In this document: piece by piece, positions 44,763 to 55,202 of the stretch | Position numbering within the stretch: position 1 is the first letter of the stretch | Layout of the letters: every line of letters starts with the position of its first letter | From: Gammaproteobacteria bacterium | GTDB taxonomy: Bacteria; Pseudomonadota; Gammaproteobacteria; Pseudomonadales; Azotimanducaceae | Reading direction: 5' to 3' | DNA: 64,000 bases | NCBI GenBank assembly: GCA_026706935.1 | Contig: JAPOXV010000026.1 | Coordinates: 1,145,721 to 1,209,720, forward strand | Made by a program: the position numbers and the translations under genes | The notes under the pieces: generated by a model | Told to the model about the DNA's origin: nothing | Databases searched by the model: none | The model's input: the letters and a program-made list of their open reading frames with translations, nothing else

Positions 44763-45398
44763 ATGCGGCGAAAGACTAAAGCGATGATCGATTTAACGCA
44801 ACGAAGACCCTTCGGTCTGGAAGAGGACGGCGATTCGACGGAGGAACGAAAAACACCAGGTGTCAACATTCACAAGATCCTTTTCGATCATCGAACGTTA
44901 ACGCTGTTTGGTGAAATTGACTCAGCCTGCGCACAGGAAACGGCCGAAGATCTACTGGCTCTCGCGTACGAAAACGATGATCCGATCACCATGTTCCTTG
45001 GCTCCCCCGGCGGTCACGTGGAATCGGGTGATACGGTCTTTGATGTCATTCAGTTCATCAAGCCCCGTGTCCGGATTGTGGGTACTGGCTGGGTAGGCAG
45101 CATCGCGACACACATCTATCTCGCTGCGGAGAAGGAGGATCGCCTTTGTTTACCGAACACTCGTTTCCTCATACATCAGCCCTCGGCAGGATTTGGCGGC
45201 GATGCTGTCGATATAGAGATTCACGCCCGTGAGATCGTTAAGACACGGGAACGTATCAACGGCATCATTTCCGAGCGAACAGGACAACCGATTGAGCGTG
45301 TTGAGCAGGACACAGACCGTGACTATTGGATGAGTGCGGAAGAGTCACTGGAATACGGTTTAGTCGGTAAGATCATCAACTCGGTCGACGAGATTTAG
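44763..45398 (+). CDS. ClpP-like serine protease
   Basis: The ATG at 44763 has AAGGTG 6 bases upstream; a GTG at 44754 overlapping the receptor stop (GTGA) is the alternative. The 211-residue product has the ClpP fold and an intact triad: S113 in GWVGSIATHIYLAAE, H138 in FLIHQPSAGFGG, and D187 in DRDYWMSAEESLEYGLVGKII, with the oxyanion strand FLGSPGGHVESGD. The nucleophile context GWVGSIA differs from the canonical GQAASMG, so this is a divergent ClpP2/ClpP-like form rather than housekeeping ClpP. No clpX is nearby. The N-terminal 30 residues lack the ClpP propeptide. Its coupling to a receptor gene is unusual. Confidence 0.87.
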   Translation: MRRKTKAMIDLTQRRPFGLEEDGDSTEERKTPGVNIHKILFDHRTLTLFGEIDSACAQETAEDLLALAYENDDPITMFLGSPGGHVESGDTVFDVIQFIKPRVRIVGTGWVGSIATHIYLAAEKEDRLCLPNTRFLIHQPSAGFGGDAVDIEIHAREIVKTRERINGIISERTGQPIERVEQDTDRDYWMSAEESLEYGLVGKIINSVDEI

Positions 45399-45409
45399 CT
45401 CTACTTTCG

Positions 45410-46060
45410 ATGGCCGAACAGCGTCTGAAATTTGACGAGTACGACGTCACTGCGCGAATCGACAAAGTCACAGACTCGATTGCGACGCTGGTGTTCGCAC
45501 ACGGGGCTGGTGCTTCAATGCACCATGGCACCCTTGAAGAGATCACTCACAAGTGCAACGAGTCGAGTATCTCCGTATTGCGTTTTAACTTCCCGTACAT
45601 GGAAGCTGGTAAGAACCGGACTGACTCACAAGCCGTAGCGACGCTTACGATCAAAGCCGCACTTGAGTTAGCTCAAAAAAACGTAAGTGGTCCGTACTTT
45701 CTCGGTGGGCACAGTTTCGGGGGTAGGATGGCGTCGCACGCGGTAGTAGACCACGACTTGGACGTTGCGGGTCTAGTGTTCTGTTCTTTTCCTCTACATA
45801 CGCCTAAAAAACCAGGTATCGCGCGCGCTGAACATATGGATGCGATCAAGGTTCCAATGCTCTTTCTATCTGGGACGCGAGACGGAATGGCGCAACGAGA
45901 GCTAATGAATGGCGTTGTTACGAGACTGAACGCGGAGCTCCATTGGCTCGATACGGCCGACCACGGTTACAAGGTGTTGAAGCGAACGCGCCAACGCACC
46001 GATGATGTGTTCAGTGAGATGGGTGGATATATCTCCGCTTTCGTTTCGGCGTCGATCTAA
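45410..46060 (+). CDS. Alpha/beta hydrolase of the Tex30/KANL3 family
   Basis: This 216-residue alpha/beta hydrolase has the oxyanion segment LVFAHGAGASMHHG, the nucleophile elbow GGHSFGGRMASHA, the acid region FLSGTRDGMAQ and a C-terminal His (DTADHGYKV). The compact size and FNFPYMEAGKNR strand match the Tex30/KANL3 (dienelactone-hydrolase-like) family found across proteobacteria, whose substrates are unknown. It is cytoplasmic. It lies 11 bases after the ClpP-like gene, so the receptor, protease and hydrolase probably share a transcript. Confidence 0.87.
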   Translation: MAEQRLKFDEYDVTARIDKVTDSIATLVFAHGAGASMHHGTLEEITHKCNESSISVLRFNFPYMEAGKNRTDSQAVATLTIKAALELAQKNVSGPYFLGGHSFGGRMASHAVVDHDLDVAGLVFCSFPLHTPKKPGIARAEHMDAIKVPMLFLSGTRDGMAQRELMNGVVTRLNAELHWLDTADHGYKVLKRTRQRTDDVFSEMGGYISAFVSASI

Positions 46061-46160
46061 GTATGTCTAGGTAATCACCAATCCACGTTAGTGACGTACT
46101 TTCGCGCCTTACGGATTGCTTGAGTGTCACGACGTAGCAAGCGTTTGAATAGACCTTTGG

Positions 46161-47996
46161 CTAGTTCAACATCATGCCTTCAAGGTCATCCTTTTCACGC
46201 CATTCTTTAAGTAGATTGTTGAAGATGTTGATCCCCGGGGCATAACCCGCGTTCTGTCGACTTCCTGTCGAAGCAGTTCCCTCTCGGTTGTAGTAACCCG
46301 GCGTACATTCATTTAGAAAGCTCATTGGACCGGTTCCAGCAAGTCGAACAATCTCTTGGACCCAAGCTTCCTCCGCTTCGGCACTCACTTCAATACTTAG
46401 TTTTCCGCGCTGCTTTACTTCATCGATGATGTAGCTAACGTGCATAGCTTGGTCATCGAACATCGCTGTCATATTAGGTGAAAACGCATTCTGATTAATC
46501 CCGATCGTAAACCAATTCGGGAATCCATGACTACTCAAACCATGTAACGTTCGAAAGCCGTCAGCCCAATGATCGTAGAGGGATAGACCATTTCGACCTA
46601 TCGTGTCAAAATCGACGCGGCGATGTGCGTCCGTCGTGATCTCAAAGCCGGTTGCGTAGATGATGCAATCAACTTCGTATTCCTGTCCATTCGCGATGAC
46701 TGAGGTCTCGGTGATCTTCTCCACACCTTTAGTGTCCGCGACGTCGATTAGATGAACGTTCTCGCGATTGAACGTTTCCAAGTACTCGTCATTAAAAGTG
46801 GGTCGTTTGCAGAACTGACGATACCAAGGTTTTAACGCTTCCGCTGCGTGCGGTTTCAATACAGTTTCATCGACACGACTTCGGATCTCATTCATTTTCT
46901 GAAAATCCGCAATCTCCGACCGGAGCGCGATTTCTTCCATGTCGAGCTCTCCAGCGTCGGAATCTCTTGCCCTTAGCGACAAACCGAGTCGGCGTACGAT
47001 GTCGGTCCAGCCATCTGCAACGAGATCTTCACCAAGGTTTTGACCCGCTAGTGTTGCTGCAAAATTTTCTCTTCGATTGCGCTGCCAACCGGGTTCCAAT
47101 GATTTGTACCAATCGGCGTCTGTTGGCTTGTTTCCACGCAGATCGACCGACGACGGTGTGCGCTGAAAGACATACAGTTCCTTTGCGTACTCCCCGAGAA
47201 AAGGAACACACTGAATTGCGGTTGCACCGGTACCGATTACGGCAACTCGCTTATCGGACAATCGAGTGAGTCCACCCGTGTGATCACCACCGGTGTAGCT
47301 GTAGTCCCATCGAGAGGTGTGAAAGCTCTTGCCTCGAAAACTACGGATACCAGCAATGCCAGGTAGCTTGGGTCGATTTGCTGGACCGGTTGCTTGAATA
47401 ACAAATCGTGAGTGAATCTTGTCATTTCGATGGGTCGAAACTTCCCAAACGGATTCGTCTTCTAGCCACTTCACCTGCGTGACTCGCGTACTGAAGATCG
47501 CACGATCCTCTAGATCGAAGTACTTGCCTACACGTATGACGTGATCATAGATCTCAGGTGCATACGAGTACTTCTCTTTGGGCATGTAGCCCGTTTCCTC
47601 TAATAGAGGTAGATAGCAATATGACTCAATGTCGCACTGAGCGCCTGGATAACGATTCCAATACCACGTTCCGCCGAAGTTGCCTCCCGCTTCAATAATT
47701 CGGAAGTTGTCGATCCCTCTTTCTTTAAGTCGCGCTCCCGTCATGAGACCACTGAATCCGGCACCAATAACAACGACATCTAAAGTTAGATTGAAAGGTT
47801 TGCGCTCACTGTCGGGTCCAACGTACGGGTCGTAGTCCGCATAGTGTGCGAACTCACCCTCCGCTTCGATATACTGCGTCTCACCGTCATCGCGAAGACG
47901 TCGATCGCGTTCTTCCCGATATCGATTACGAAGTTGCTCTGGATCAAAGTCCAAATCCGGGAATAAGTTGTGCAGTCTTTCCCGTTCGCTTGCCAT
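46161..47996 (-). CDS. Flavin-dependent monooxygenase, Baeyer-Villiger type
   Basis: This 611-residue class B flavoprotein monooxygenase resembles phenylacetone/cyclohexanone monooxygenases. FAD is bound by VVVIGAGFSGLMTGARL (78-90) and the GGTWYWNRYPGAQCDIESYCY block; NADPH is bound by RVAVIGTGATAIQCVPFL (250-268). The BVMO fingerprint FxGxxxHxxxW is present as FRGKSFHTSRWD at 220-231, with Asp in place of the usual Pro after Trp. The N-terminal 60-residue extension is seen in steroid- and long-chain-ketone-active members. It inserts oxygen next to a ketone to give an ester. The substrate is unknown. Confidence 0.92.
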   Translation of the reverse strand: MASERERLHNLFPDLDFDPEQLRNRYREERDRRLRDDGETQYIEAEGEFAHYADYDPYVGPDSERKPFNLTLDVVVIGAGFSGLMTGARLKERGIDNFRIIEAGGNFGGTWYWNRYPGAQCDIESYCYLPLLEETGYMPKEKYSYAPEIYDHVIRVGKYFDLEDRAIFSTRVTQVKWLEDESVWEVSTHRNDKIHSRFVIQATGPANRPKLPGIAGIRSFRGKSFHTSRWDYSYTGGDHTGGLTRLSDKRVAVIGTGATAIQCVPFLGEYAKELYVFQRTPSSVDLRGNKPTDADWYKSLEPGWQRNRRENFAATLAGQNLGEDLVADGWTDIVRRLGLSLRARDSDAGELDMEEIALRSEIADFQKMNEIRSRVDETVLKPHAAEALKPWYRQFCKRPTFNDEYLETFNRENVHLIDVADTKGVEKITETSVIANGQEYEVDCIIYATGFEITTDAHRRVDFDTIGRNGLSLYDHWADGFRTLHGLSSHGFPNWFTIGINQNAFSPNMTAMFDDQAMHVSYIIDEVKQRGKLSIEVSAEAEEAWVQEIVRLAGTGPMSFLNECTPGYYNREGTASTGSRQNAGYAPGINIFNNLLKEWREKDDLEGMMLN

Positions 47997-48247
47997 CTAT
48001 TTAGACCTCGTATGTGACTGCGACTCGATTTAAGCGTCGAAATATAGTTACGCGCGTTAGGCGAGTTGAAGAAGACATAGTCTCCTATCGTTAGCAGAAA
48101 ATACCAAGCTCACTTCCGCCGGATGCGTTGCGACTTTGAAAGCCATACTGTGACTATCGGCTCGATTTTGAAGAGTAAGAAAAAACCGACGAACGTTCCG
48201 TGTGGACTCGATTTCGGTACATGCACAACGAAAGGCGGTCGGCGAAT

Positions 48248-49360
48248 ATGAGCGATGCGCGAATCGTTGTGATTGGTGGCGGCATAGCTGGTATGGCAAC
48301 CGCGGCTGAACTCGCCAATGATTTTGAGGTCACCGTAGTTGAACAAGAATTTCAACCAGGTTACCACAGTACGGGTCGGTCTGCGGCGGTGCTGCATTTG
48401 GCTTTTGAGAATGACGTGGTTCACCGTCTGACGCGTATGGCTGAACCTTTTTACCGATCCCCTCCAGATGGTTTTGAACTGCTAGCGGAACCTATAGACC
48501 ATATCGCCTTCGACACGCAGGAAAACCACATGTTGGTTGAGTCCTTCGTCGACAATTGGATCGATCGGTGCCCGTGGCTTACGCTACTCGACTCGAACGA
48601 ACTTCATTCTCGCGCACCACTTTTGAGTGAACACAATGTCGCTGGAGCGCTCGATTCCAGGTCGATGCGACTGCATGTTGATGCGATCTTGCAGGGATTC
48701 CGGCGGTTGTTCATTGAAAAAGGCGGGACGTTCCACTCTTCACGACGCGTTGTCGGCATAGAACGACGCTTGAGCGACTGGCGCTTGGACACCGATCAAA
48801 CTGAGCCTATCGAAGCCGACTTGCTTGTGAATGCTGCAGGAGCGTGGGCGGACGAGATAGCGGCCATCGCAGGCATCAAGAAGATCGGTTTACAACCTAA
48901 ACGTCGTACCGGCGTGATCGTGGATCCTAAGTTCGACTATTCACGCCATCCTATGTGCTATCGAGCGTCGGGTGGAATTTACCTCAAACCGGAGGGTCCT
49001 CTGCTCATGATTTCTCCTGCCGACGCAACTGACTCACCTCCGTGTGATGCGCAACCAGAAGAGTTGGATGTTGCGATCGTCATCGATACGCTCAATAGGT
49101 GTACGAAGCTCGAAGTCGAACGACCGGTCAATACATGGGCAGGTCTTCGCTCATTCGTACCGGATGGCCAACCCGTCATCGGGTTCGATCCAATGGATGA
49201 TCGATTTTTTTGGGTCGCCGCGCTGGGCGGTTTCGGCATCCAAACGGCACCCGCCTACTCGAAGATAGCCGCGTCAGCTATAACGAATCCTCAAGGTGGC
49301 GATCTTGACCTAGTGAGTGCCGATGAGCTTGCGCCTGATCGATATATGTCAAACGTCTAA
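48248..49360 (+). CDS. DadA-like FAD-dependent amino acid oxidase/dehydrogenase
   Basis: From the ATG at 48248 (MSDARIVVIGGG) the product is 370 residues; upstream in-frame starts at 48221 and 48200 add unconserved residues. The N-terminal FAD motif is VVIGGGIAGMATAAEL, followed by the DAO-family GYHSTGRSAAVLHLAFEN, a middle LLVNAAGAWADEIAAIAG, and the C-terminal NTWAGLRSFVPDGQPVIGFDP and WVAALGGFGIQTAPAYS. This order is that of glycine/D-amino-acid or sarcosine oxidases (DAO fold). No signal peptide is evident. The substrate is a D-amino or N-methyl amino acid by family, not specified further. Confidence 0.88.
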   Translation: MSDARIVVIGGGIAGMATAAELANDFEVTVVEQEFQPGYHSTGRSAAVLHLAFENDVVHRLTRMAEPFYRSPPDGFELLAEPIDHIAFDTQENHMLVESFVDNWIDRCPWLTLLDSNELHSRAPLLSEHNVAGALDSRSMRLHVDAILQGFRRLFIEKGGTFHSSRRVVGIERRLSDWRLDTDQTEPIEADLLVNAAGAWADEIAAIAGIKKIGLQPKRRTGVIVDPKFDYSRHPMCYRASGGIYLKPEGPLLMISPADATDSPPCDAQPEELDVAIVIDTLNRCTKLEVERPVNTWAGLRSFVPDGQPVIGFDPMDDRFFWVAALGGFGIQTAPAYSKIAASAITNPQGGDLDLVSADELAPDRYMSNV

Positions 49361-49451
49361 TGGCGCCGGTAGTGGATAACGGGTTTCGAGTGGTGCTTGT
49401 CATACGTTGGATTTCATTAAGATTGCGCGGCCCAAATCAAGGTAGGATAGC

Positions 49452-50958
<1,507 letters not shown>

Positions 50959-50965
50959 TGTCGGA

Positions 50966-51002
50966 GTAACGACACACCTTTTCATTCTTAGGTTGTCGTA
51001 AC
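50966..51002. terminator. Weak hairpin between convergent hemB and argH
   Basis: GTAACGACA (50966-50974) pairs with TGTCGTAAC (50994-51002) with one mismatch and a 19-base loop containing CCTTTT. It starts 8 bases after the hemB stop and touches the argH stop codon, so it may serve both directions. The long loop makes it weak. Confidence 0.35.
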
Positions 51003-52411
51003 TATGCGTCTTTGTCGGAACGCTGTCTAAGCTCCGTCAGTCGCGTTCGGGCAACTTCGATTGCTTCCGCTACTACGTCGGGTGCGGTTCCACCAAGATG
51101 ATTCCTCGCGGCTACCGATCCCTCTAGCGTCAGGCATTCGAAAACTGAATCGTCGAACGAATCGCTCAGTTCTTTAAGGTCAGCTAAGGTCAGTTCGTGT
51201 AGTTCCGCCTTTCGTTGATTCGCGAGAGCGACGGCTTTACCACAGATCTCATGCGCTGAACGGAACGCCACGCCATGTCGAACAAGCCAGTCAGCCATGT
51301 CGGTCGCAGTTGGATGTCCTTGAGATGCGAGTTCGAGCATGCGGCCGGGATTTGGTGACATACCGGCGACTAACAGCACCATGGCACCAACGCACTGAAG
51401 CGTTGTATCCAATGCATCGAACACAGCTTCCTTATCTTCTTGGTTATCTCGGTTGTACGCGAGAGGTTGTCCCTTCATGAGCATCAGTAAGCCATTGAGG
51501 TGTCCAATCACTCGACCACTTTTACCTCGAATCAGTTCCGCGACATCAGGATTCTTCTTTTGTGGCATGATGCTTGAACCAGTGCATAGTTCGTCTGGCA
51601 ACGAAATGAACCCGAAAGCGGGTGACATCCACAGAATCACCTCTTCGCAAGAACGCGATAGGTGCATCATGATCGTGCTCAGAACGGCGACGAATTCGAT
51701 TGCGTAGTCTCGATCACTTACGGTATCGAGTGAGTTGCGTGTGACCGATTCGAAACCCATGGTCGCCTGAAACTCACGACGGTCGATAGGATAGCTGGTA
51801 CCCGCTAGAGCTGCGCTGCCCATTGGGGAAACACTCGTGCGACGATGCCAATCCGCCAAGCGTGTTAGATCACGATCAAACATTTCGAACCAAGCCATCA
51901 TATGGTGGCCAAATGTGATCGGCTGAGCATTTTGGAGGTGGGTGAATCCAGGCATGATAGTGCGAGTGTGGGACGTTGCCTTGTCCAGCAATGCCTCCTG
52001 CAAATCCAACAGTGCGGAACGAAGATCAGTGCCATTTTCCATTAAGAATAGTTTGAACGTACTTGCTACCTGATCGTTCCGTGAACGCCCAGTGTGTAAC
52101 TTTCGGCCAGGCTCGCCGATCCGTTCGATGAGTCTCGCCTCGATGTTCATATGAACGTCTTCAAGTGATGGATCCCACGAGAAGTCTCCTGTTCGAATGT
52201 CAGTGATTAGCTCGTCTAATCCATTGACGATTGCGTCATATTCAGACTGGCTCAGGATCTTTGCAGTCAGTAGCGTCTTGGCGTGCGCTTGAGAACAACG
52301 GGCGTCGACCTCCGCCAGCCGTTTGTCAAAGTGAACGGACGCCGTGAACGATTCGACGAACTCGTTGGTGGTACCTGAAAACCGGCCTCCCCAAAGCTTC
52401 TTAGTCGACAT
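51002..52411 (-). CDS. argH: Argininosuccinate lyase
   Basis: This is the last step of arginine synthesis: argininosuccinate gives arginine plus fumarate, by a cytoplasmic homotetramer. The chosen ATG at 52411 starts with MSTKKLWGGRFSG, the standard ArgH N-terminus, and gives 469 residues; in-frame codons upstream are not conserved. Motifs are KLHTGRSRNDQVAS, MPGFTHLQNAQPITFGHH (catalytic His) and TGSSIMPQKKNPDVAELI (catalytic-loop Ser), with Met-Lys-Gly-Gln-Pro-Leu-Ala-Tyr-Asn-Arg-Asp after it. It is divergent from hemC across 124 bases. It is a useful contrast to the lyase domain of the exported fusion at 38486. Confidence 0.97.
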   Translation of the reverse strand: MSTKKLWGGRFSGTTNEFVESFTASVHFDKRLAEVDARCSQAHAKTLLTAKILSQSEYDAIVNGLDELITDIRTGDFSWDPSLEDVHMNIEARLIERIGEPGRKLHTGRSRNDQVASTFKLFLMENGTDLRSALLDLQEALLDKATSHTRTIMPGFTHLQNAQPITFGHHMMAWFEMFDRDLTRLADWHRRTSVSPMGSAALAGTSYPIDRREFQATMGFESVTRNSLDTVSDRDYAIEFVAVLSTIMMHLSRSCEEVILWMSPAFGFISLPDELCTGSSIMPQKKNPDVAELIRGKSGRVIGHLNGLLMLMKGQPLAYNRDNQEDKEAVFDALDTTLQCVGAMVLLVAGMSPNPGRMLELASQGHPTATDMADWLVRHGVAFRSAHEICGKAVALANQRKAELHELTLADLKELSDSFDDSVFECLTLEGSVAARNHLGGTAPDVVAEAIEVARTRLTELRQRSDKDA

Positions 52412-52535
52412 TTGCCTAGATGGCAACCAATTCAGAACTAGTAGGGCGGTAAGTGTAGAGGGATTCTCGAAGCGTAACACCAATAATTCGAGTCGACCGT
52501 ATTTAAAACGCGTGCGCAAAAAAGGTGTTTTTCTA
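52412..52535. promoter_or_regulatory. Divergent argH / hemC promoter region
   Basis: These 124 bases lie between the chosen starts of argH (minus) and hemC (plus). They include the hemC ribosome site AAGGTG at 52523-52528. Spurious in-frame extensions of both genes cross this region. No clear operator palindrome is seen. Confidence 0.5.
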
Positions 52536-53444
52536 GTGCCTCAACGTACGATTCGTATCGCGACGCGACGTAGTCGTCTTGCGATGTGGCAAGCAGAACA
52601 CGTGAAGCGTCTGCTTGAGCGCGATAGCTCTGAAACGAGCTGTGAATTAGTACCGATGGATACCTCAGGCGATCTGACGCAAGACCGTCCGTTACGGCGT
52701 ATGGGAGGCAAAGGTCTCTTCCTTAAGGAACTAGAGAAGGCACTAATCGACGATCAAGCGGACGTTGCGGTTCACAGCATGAAGGATGTTCCCGTTCAGC
52801 TTGAATCTGCGTTTACGTTACAGACTATTGGCGAACGTGGTCCAGCACATGATGTTCTCGTCGGGTACTCCGCCGTTCACGAAATGCCGCCTGAAGTGAC
52901 AATCGGCACGTCGAGTAGTCGACGTCGTGCGTTGCTAGCTCATGTCTACAAACGTCGCAGGACCAACGAGATTCGAGGTAACGTAGAGACGCGTCTTCGG
53001 AAGCTGGATGAAGGTCAGGTCGAAGGTTTAGTTCTTGCCGCAGCTGGCTTGAAGAGATTAGGTCTGGCGGAGCGAGTGTGCGCCGTATTGCCAAAGGACG
53101 TGTTCATACCTGCCGCTGGTCAAGGCGTTCTCGCCGTTGAGTACCTGAAAGATCAAGACCAAATTCGTACGTTGCTCGAAGCGCAAATCAACCGCGACGT
53201 GGAGCAAGCTGCTGCTGCGGAGCGAGCTGTTGCGGAGTTCGTGGGTGCTGACTGCACCGGTGCATTCGGCGCGTACTGCGAACGACTTCAAGATGGATTC
53301 AGACTATCAGCCATCGCACTGTCCGAGTCCGGCGACCATGCGATCCAAGCTACTACGGAGGACAGCGACGCGTTTCGCGCCGCCGAGGTAGTAGGTGAAC
53401 GATTGTTAAAACAAGGTGCAAGAGAATTGCTGCACGAAACATGA
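52536..53444 (+). CDS. hemC: Porphobilinogen deaminase (hydroxymethylbilane synthase)
   Basis: The start is a GTG at 52536 with AAGGTG 8-9 bases upstream, giving VPQRTIRIATRRSRLAMWQAEHV and 302 residues, the normal length. The long upstream in-frame extension overlaps argH and is not conserved. Motifs are GGKGLFLKELEKALIDDQADVAVHSMKDVP (with the catalytic Asp), GTSSSRRRALL, NEIRGNVETRLRKLDEGQ and GADCTGAFGAYC, whose first Cys carries the dipyrromethane cofactor. It polymerises four porphobilinogens to hydroxymethylbilane. It heads hemCDXY with a 4-base overlap (ATGA) to hemD. Confidence 0.96.
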   Translation: MPQRTIRIATRRSRLAMWQAEHVKRLLERDSSETSCELVPMDTSGDLTQDRPLRRMGGKGLFLKELEKALIDDQADVAVHSMKDVPVQLESAFTLQTIGERGPAHDVLVGYSAVHEMPPEVTIGTSSSRRRALLAHVYKRRRTNEIRGNVETRLRKLDEGQVEGLVLAAAGLKRLGLAERVCAVLPKDVFIPAAGQGVLAVEYLKDQDQIRTLLEAQINRDVEQAAAAERAVAEFVGADCTGAFGAYCERLQDGFRLSAIALSESGDHAIQATTEDSDAFRAAEVVGERLLKQGARELLHET

Positions 53445-54133
53445 CCGCTGTTTGGGTTACACGAACACAACCTGGGGCTGCTTCGATGGCGAAGCACTTG
53501 CGTCGGGCAGCGATCCAGTCTAATGTCGCGCCCCTCATGGATATTCGGCGAATCACATCAGATTCCCCGCAAGGATCGTTTGACCTTGCCGTTTACCTAT
53601 CGCAACACGCCGCTCGTTCTATAGACGCCGAGGACATTGACGCGAGTCGACATATGGCGATTGGCGCAGCTACTCAACAGGCGCTTTCTTACTTAGGGAT
53701 CTCTTCAGAATTACCTGATCGTTCTAGTTCAGAAGGTATTGTGAAGCACGTTTCTACGAGCTTAAAAACGGGTGCGTCTGTTCTCATTGTCTGTGGCGAG
53801 GACGGCAGATCGATGTTGCCTACCAGGCTTAAGAGCATGGGATATAGTGTCTCCATTTGGCCGGTATATCGTCGTGTACGCGAAACACGAAAGCCACGAC
53901 TTGAACGAGATTGCGAAATCGTCGAACTAAGTAGTGTGACGTCAGTGCAAACTTATCGAAAGATCGTTCGACGACATGCACTTGTAAGTACGGAGGAACC
54001 GTACCTGGTTGTACCTAGTCGCAGAATAGGTAAGTACGGCAAGTTGCTTGGTTTTGAAAGGGTTTATGTCACCCCAGGGGCTTCTTCCCGTTCATTCGTG
54101 CGAGTCATTCGGAGAATGATCCTAAGTGACTGA
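53441..54133 (+). CDS. hemD: Uroporphyrinogen-III synthase
   Basis: The 230-residue HemD closes hydroxymethylbilane to uroporphyrinogen III. HemD is poorly conserved; recognisable parts are AVWVTRTQPGAASMAKHLRR at the N-terminus, LAVYLSQHAARSI, MAIGAATQQALSYLG, ASVLIVCGEDGRSMLPTRL and GYSVSIWPVYRRV, in the two-lobed order. The assignment is strengthened by its place between hemC (ATGA overlap) and hemX (8-base overlap). The C-terminal lobe is short and Arg-rich. It is cytoplasmic. Confidence 0.92.
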   Translation: MTAVWVTRTQPGAASMAKHLRRAAIQSNVAPLMDIRRITSDSPQGSFDLAVYLSQHAARSIDAEDIDASRHMAIGAATQQALSYLGISSELPDRSSSEGIVKHVSTSLKTGASVLIVCGEDGRSMLPTRLKSMGYSVSIWPVYRRVRETRKPRLERDCEIVELSSVTSVQTYRKIVRRHALVSTEEPYLVVPSRRIGKYGKLLGFERVYVTPGASSRSFVRVIRRMILSD

Positions 54134-55202
54134 GTTCGAACCGTCACACACAGGCAAGGAGTCTCAATCGAGAGGCGGTGGTTTCCGCTGGCTGGTGGCC
54201 TTTGTACTGATTGTCGCTTTGACAGGCGCTACCGTTGTCGCGACGCAGTGGAACCAACCGATTCGCACATTTTTGGATCGCTATTTAGAAGACGACGTTG
54301 CTCACGAAACGAACTTCGAGCAGGAAGACGCACTGCAAATCAATCAGGGAGTTCTAGAGCCGACCGAGTCATCAGGTCTTGAAGAACTAGATGATATAGG
54401 AGATTCGACGGAGGACACCATCGATCTCCAAGACGCGTTCGACGTCCAGAAAGTGGACGCACCAATCACCATAACAGGAAGGGATCCATTTTCTCAAGTT
54501 GATTCGATTGACGTTGTAAGGAGGGAATTGCTCAACGCGCTTGTTTCGGTTACGGGCAATGTTGATTTGATGCTTGCGGAGGACGCATTACAACGTGCGT
54601 TAAACGTCGCACATTCAGATCGTTTGAATCAGACCGTGATCGGATCACTCGAACAAGCGCTAGCTGAGATTGATCGCATTGAAGATTTGAATATTGCGTC
54701 CATTAGGATAAGGGTCGACGACATTAGTAAGTTGGTCATGTTGCTAGCGTCTGAAGGATCAACGATCCGACCCAATATCGAAACTGATTCAACGTTCAAG
54801 ATCGAAGAACCACCAGAGTCTCAAGGTTTTTGGGGTGAACTAGCAGATGGCGTAACAGACGTTTATCGCGTACGCCGTATTGAAGAACCGACTGTACCGG
54901 CTGCCGATGGCGATCTTGACCGGGGTGAGCTACTACGCCTGTTGATATTACTTGAACGTGCGAGATACGAGATTTGGCTGCTTGACTTCGATTCGTACCG
55001 CACATCGCTACGTGAGGCAATCACGCTCTTAGATTCTCTCAATCAAGAAGATACCGGTGAATGGCGTACCGTCCGAGACGGACTCTTTGAGCTAACTAAT
55101 CTTGAATTGACATCGCCACGTCAAGCGATTCGCACGGCTCTAAGTGCACTAACGAGTGAGCCGTCGACGTTAGTCGACGAAACGGTGGTTCAAGAACGTT
55201 GA
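54126..55202 (+). CDS. hemX: HemX-like membrane protein
   Basis: The GTG at 54126 overlaps hemD by 8 bases. The 358-residue protein has one N-terminal membrane anchor (FRWLVAFVLIVALTGATVVATQW), a long acidic linker, and a periplasmic helical region (ELLNALVSVTGNVDLMLAEDALQRALNVA, ELLRLLILLERARYEIWLLDFDSYRTSLREAI). This matches HemX, encoded in gammaproteobacterial hem operons; despite its historical name as a methyltransferase, no SAM-binding motif is seen. The role in heme synthesis is unclear. It overlaps hemY by 4 bases (TTGA). Confidence 0.9.
   Translation: MTEFEPSHTGKESQSRGGGFRWLVAFVLIVALTGATVVATQWNQPIRTFLDRYLEDDVAHETNFEQEDALQINQGVLEPTESSGLEELDDIGDSTEDTIDLQDAFDVQKVDAPITITGRDPFSQVDSIDVVRRELLNALVSVTGNVDLMLAEDALQRALNVAHSDRLNQTVIGSLEQALAEIDRIEDLNIASIRIRVDDISKLVMLLASEGSTIRPNIETDSTFKIEEPPESQGFWGELADGVTDVYRVRRIEEPTVPAADGDLDRGELLRLLILLERARYEIWLLDFDSYRTSLREAITLLDSLNQEDTGEWRTVRDGLFELTNLELTSPRQAIRTALSALTSEPSTLVDETVVQER

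Noticed and set aside
52412-52519. In-frame N-terminal extensions of argH and hemC across their shared promoter
   Set aside because: Neither extension resembles the family; conserved N-termini and ribosome sites place the starts at 52411 and 52536.
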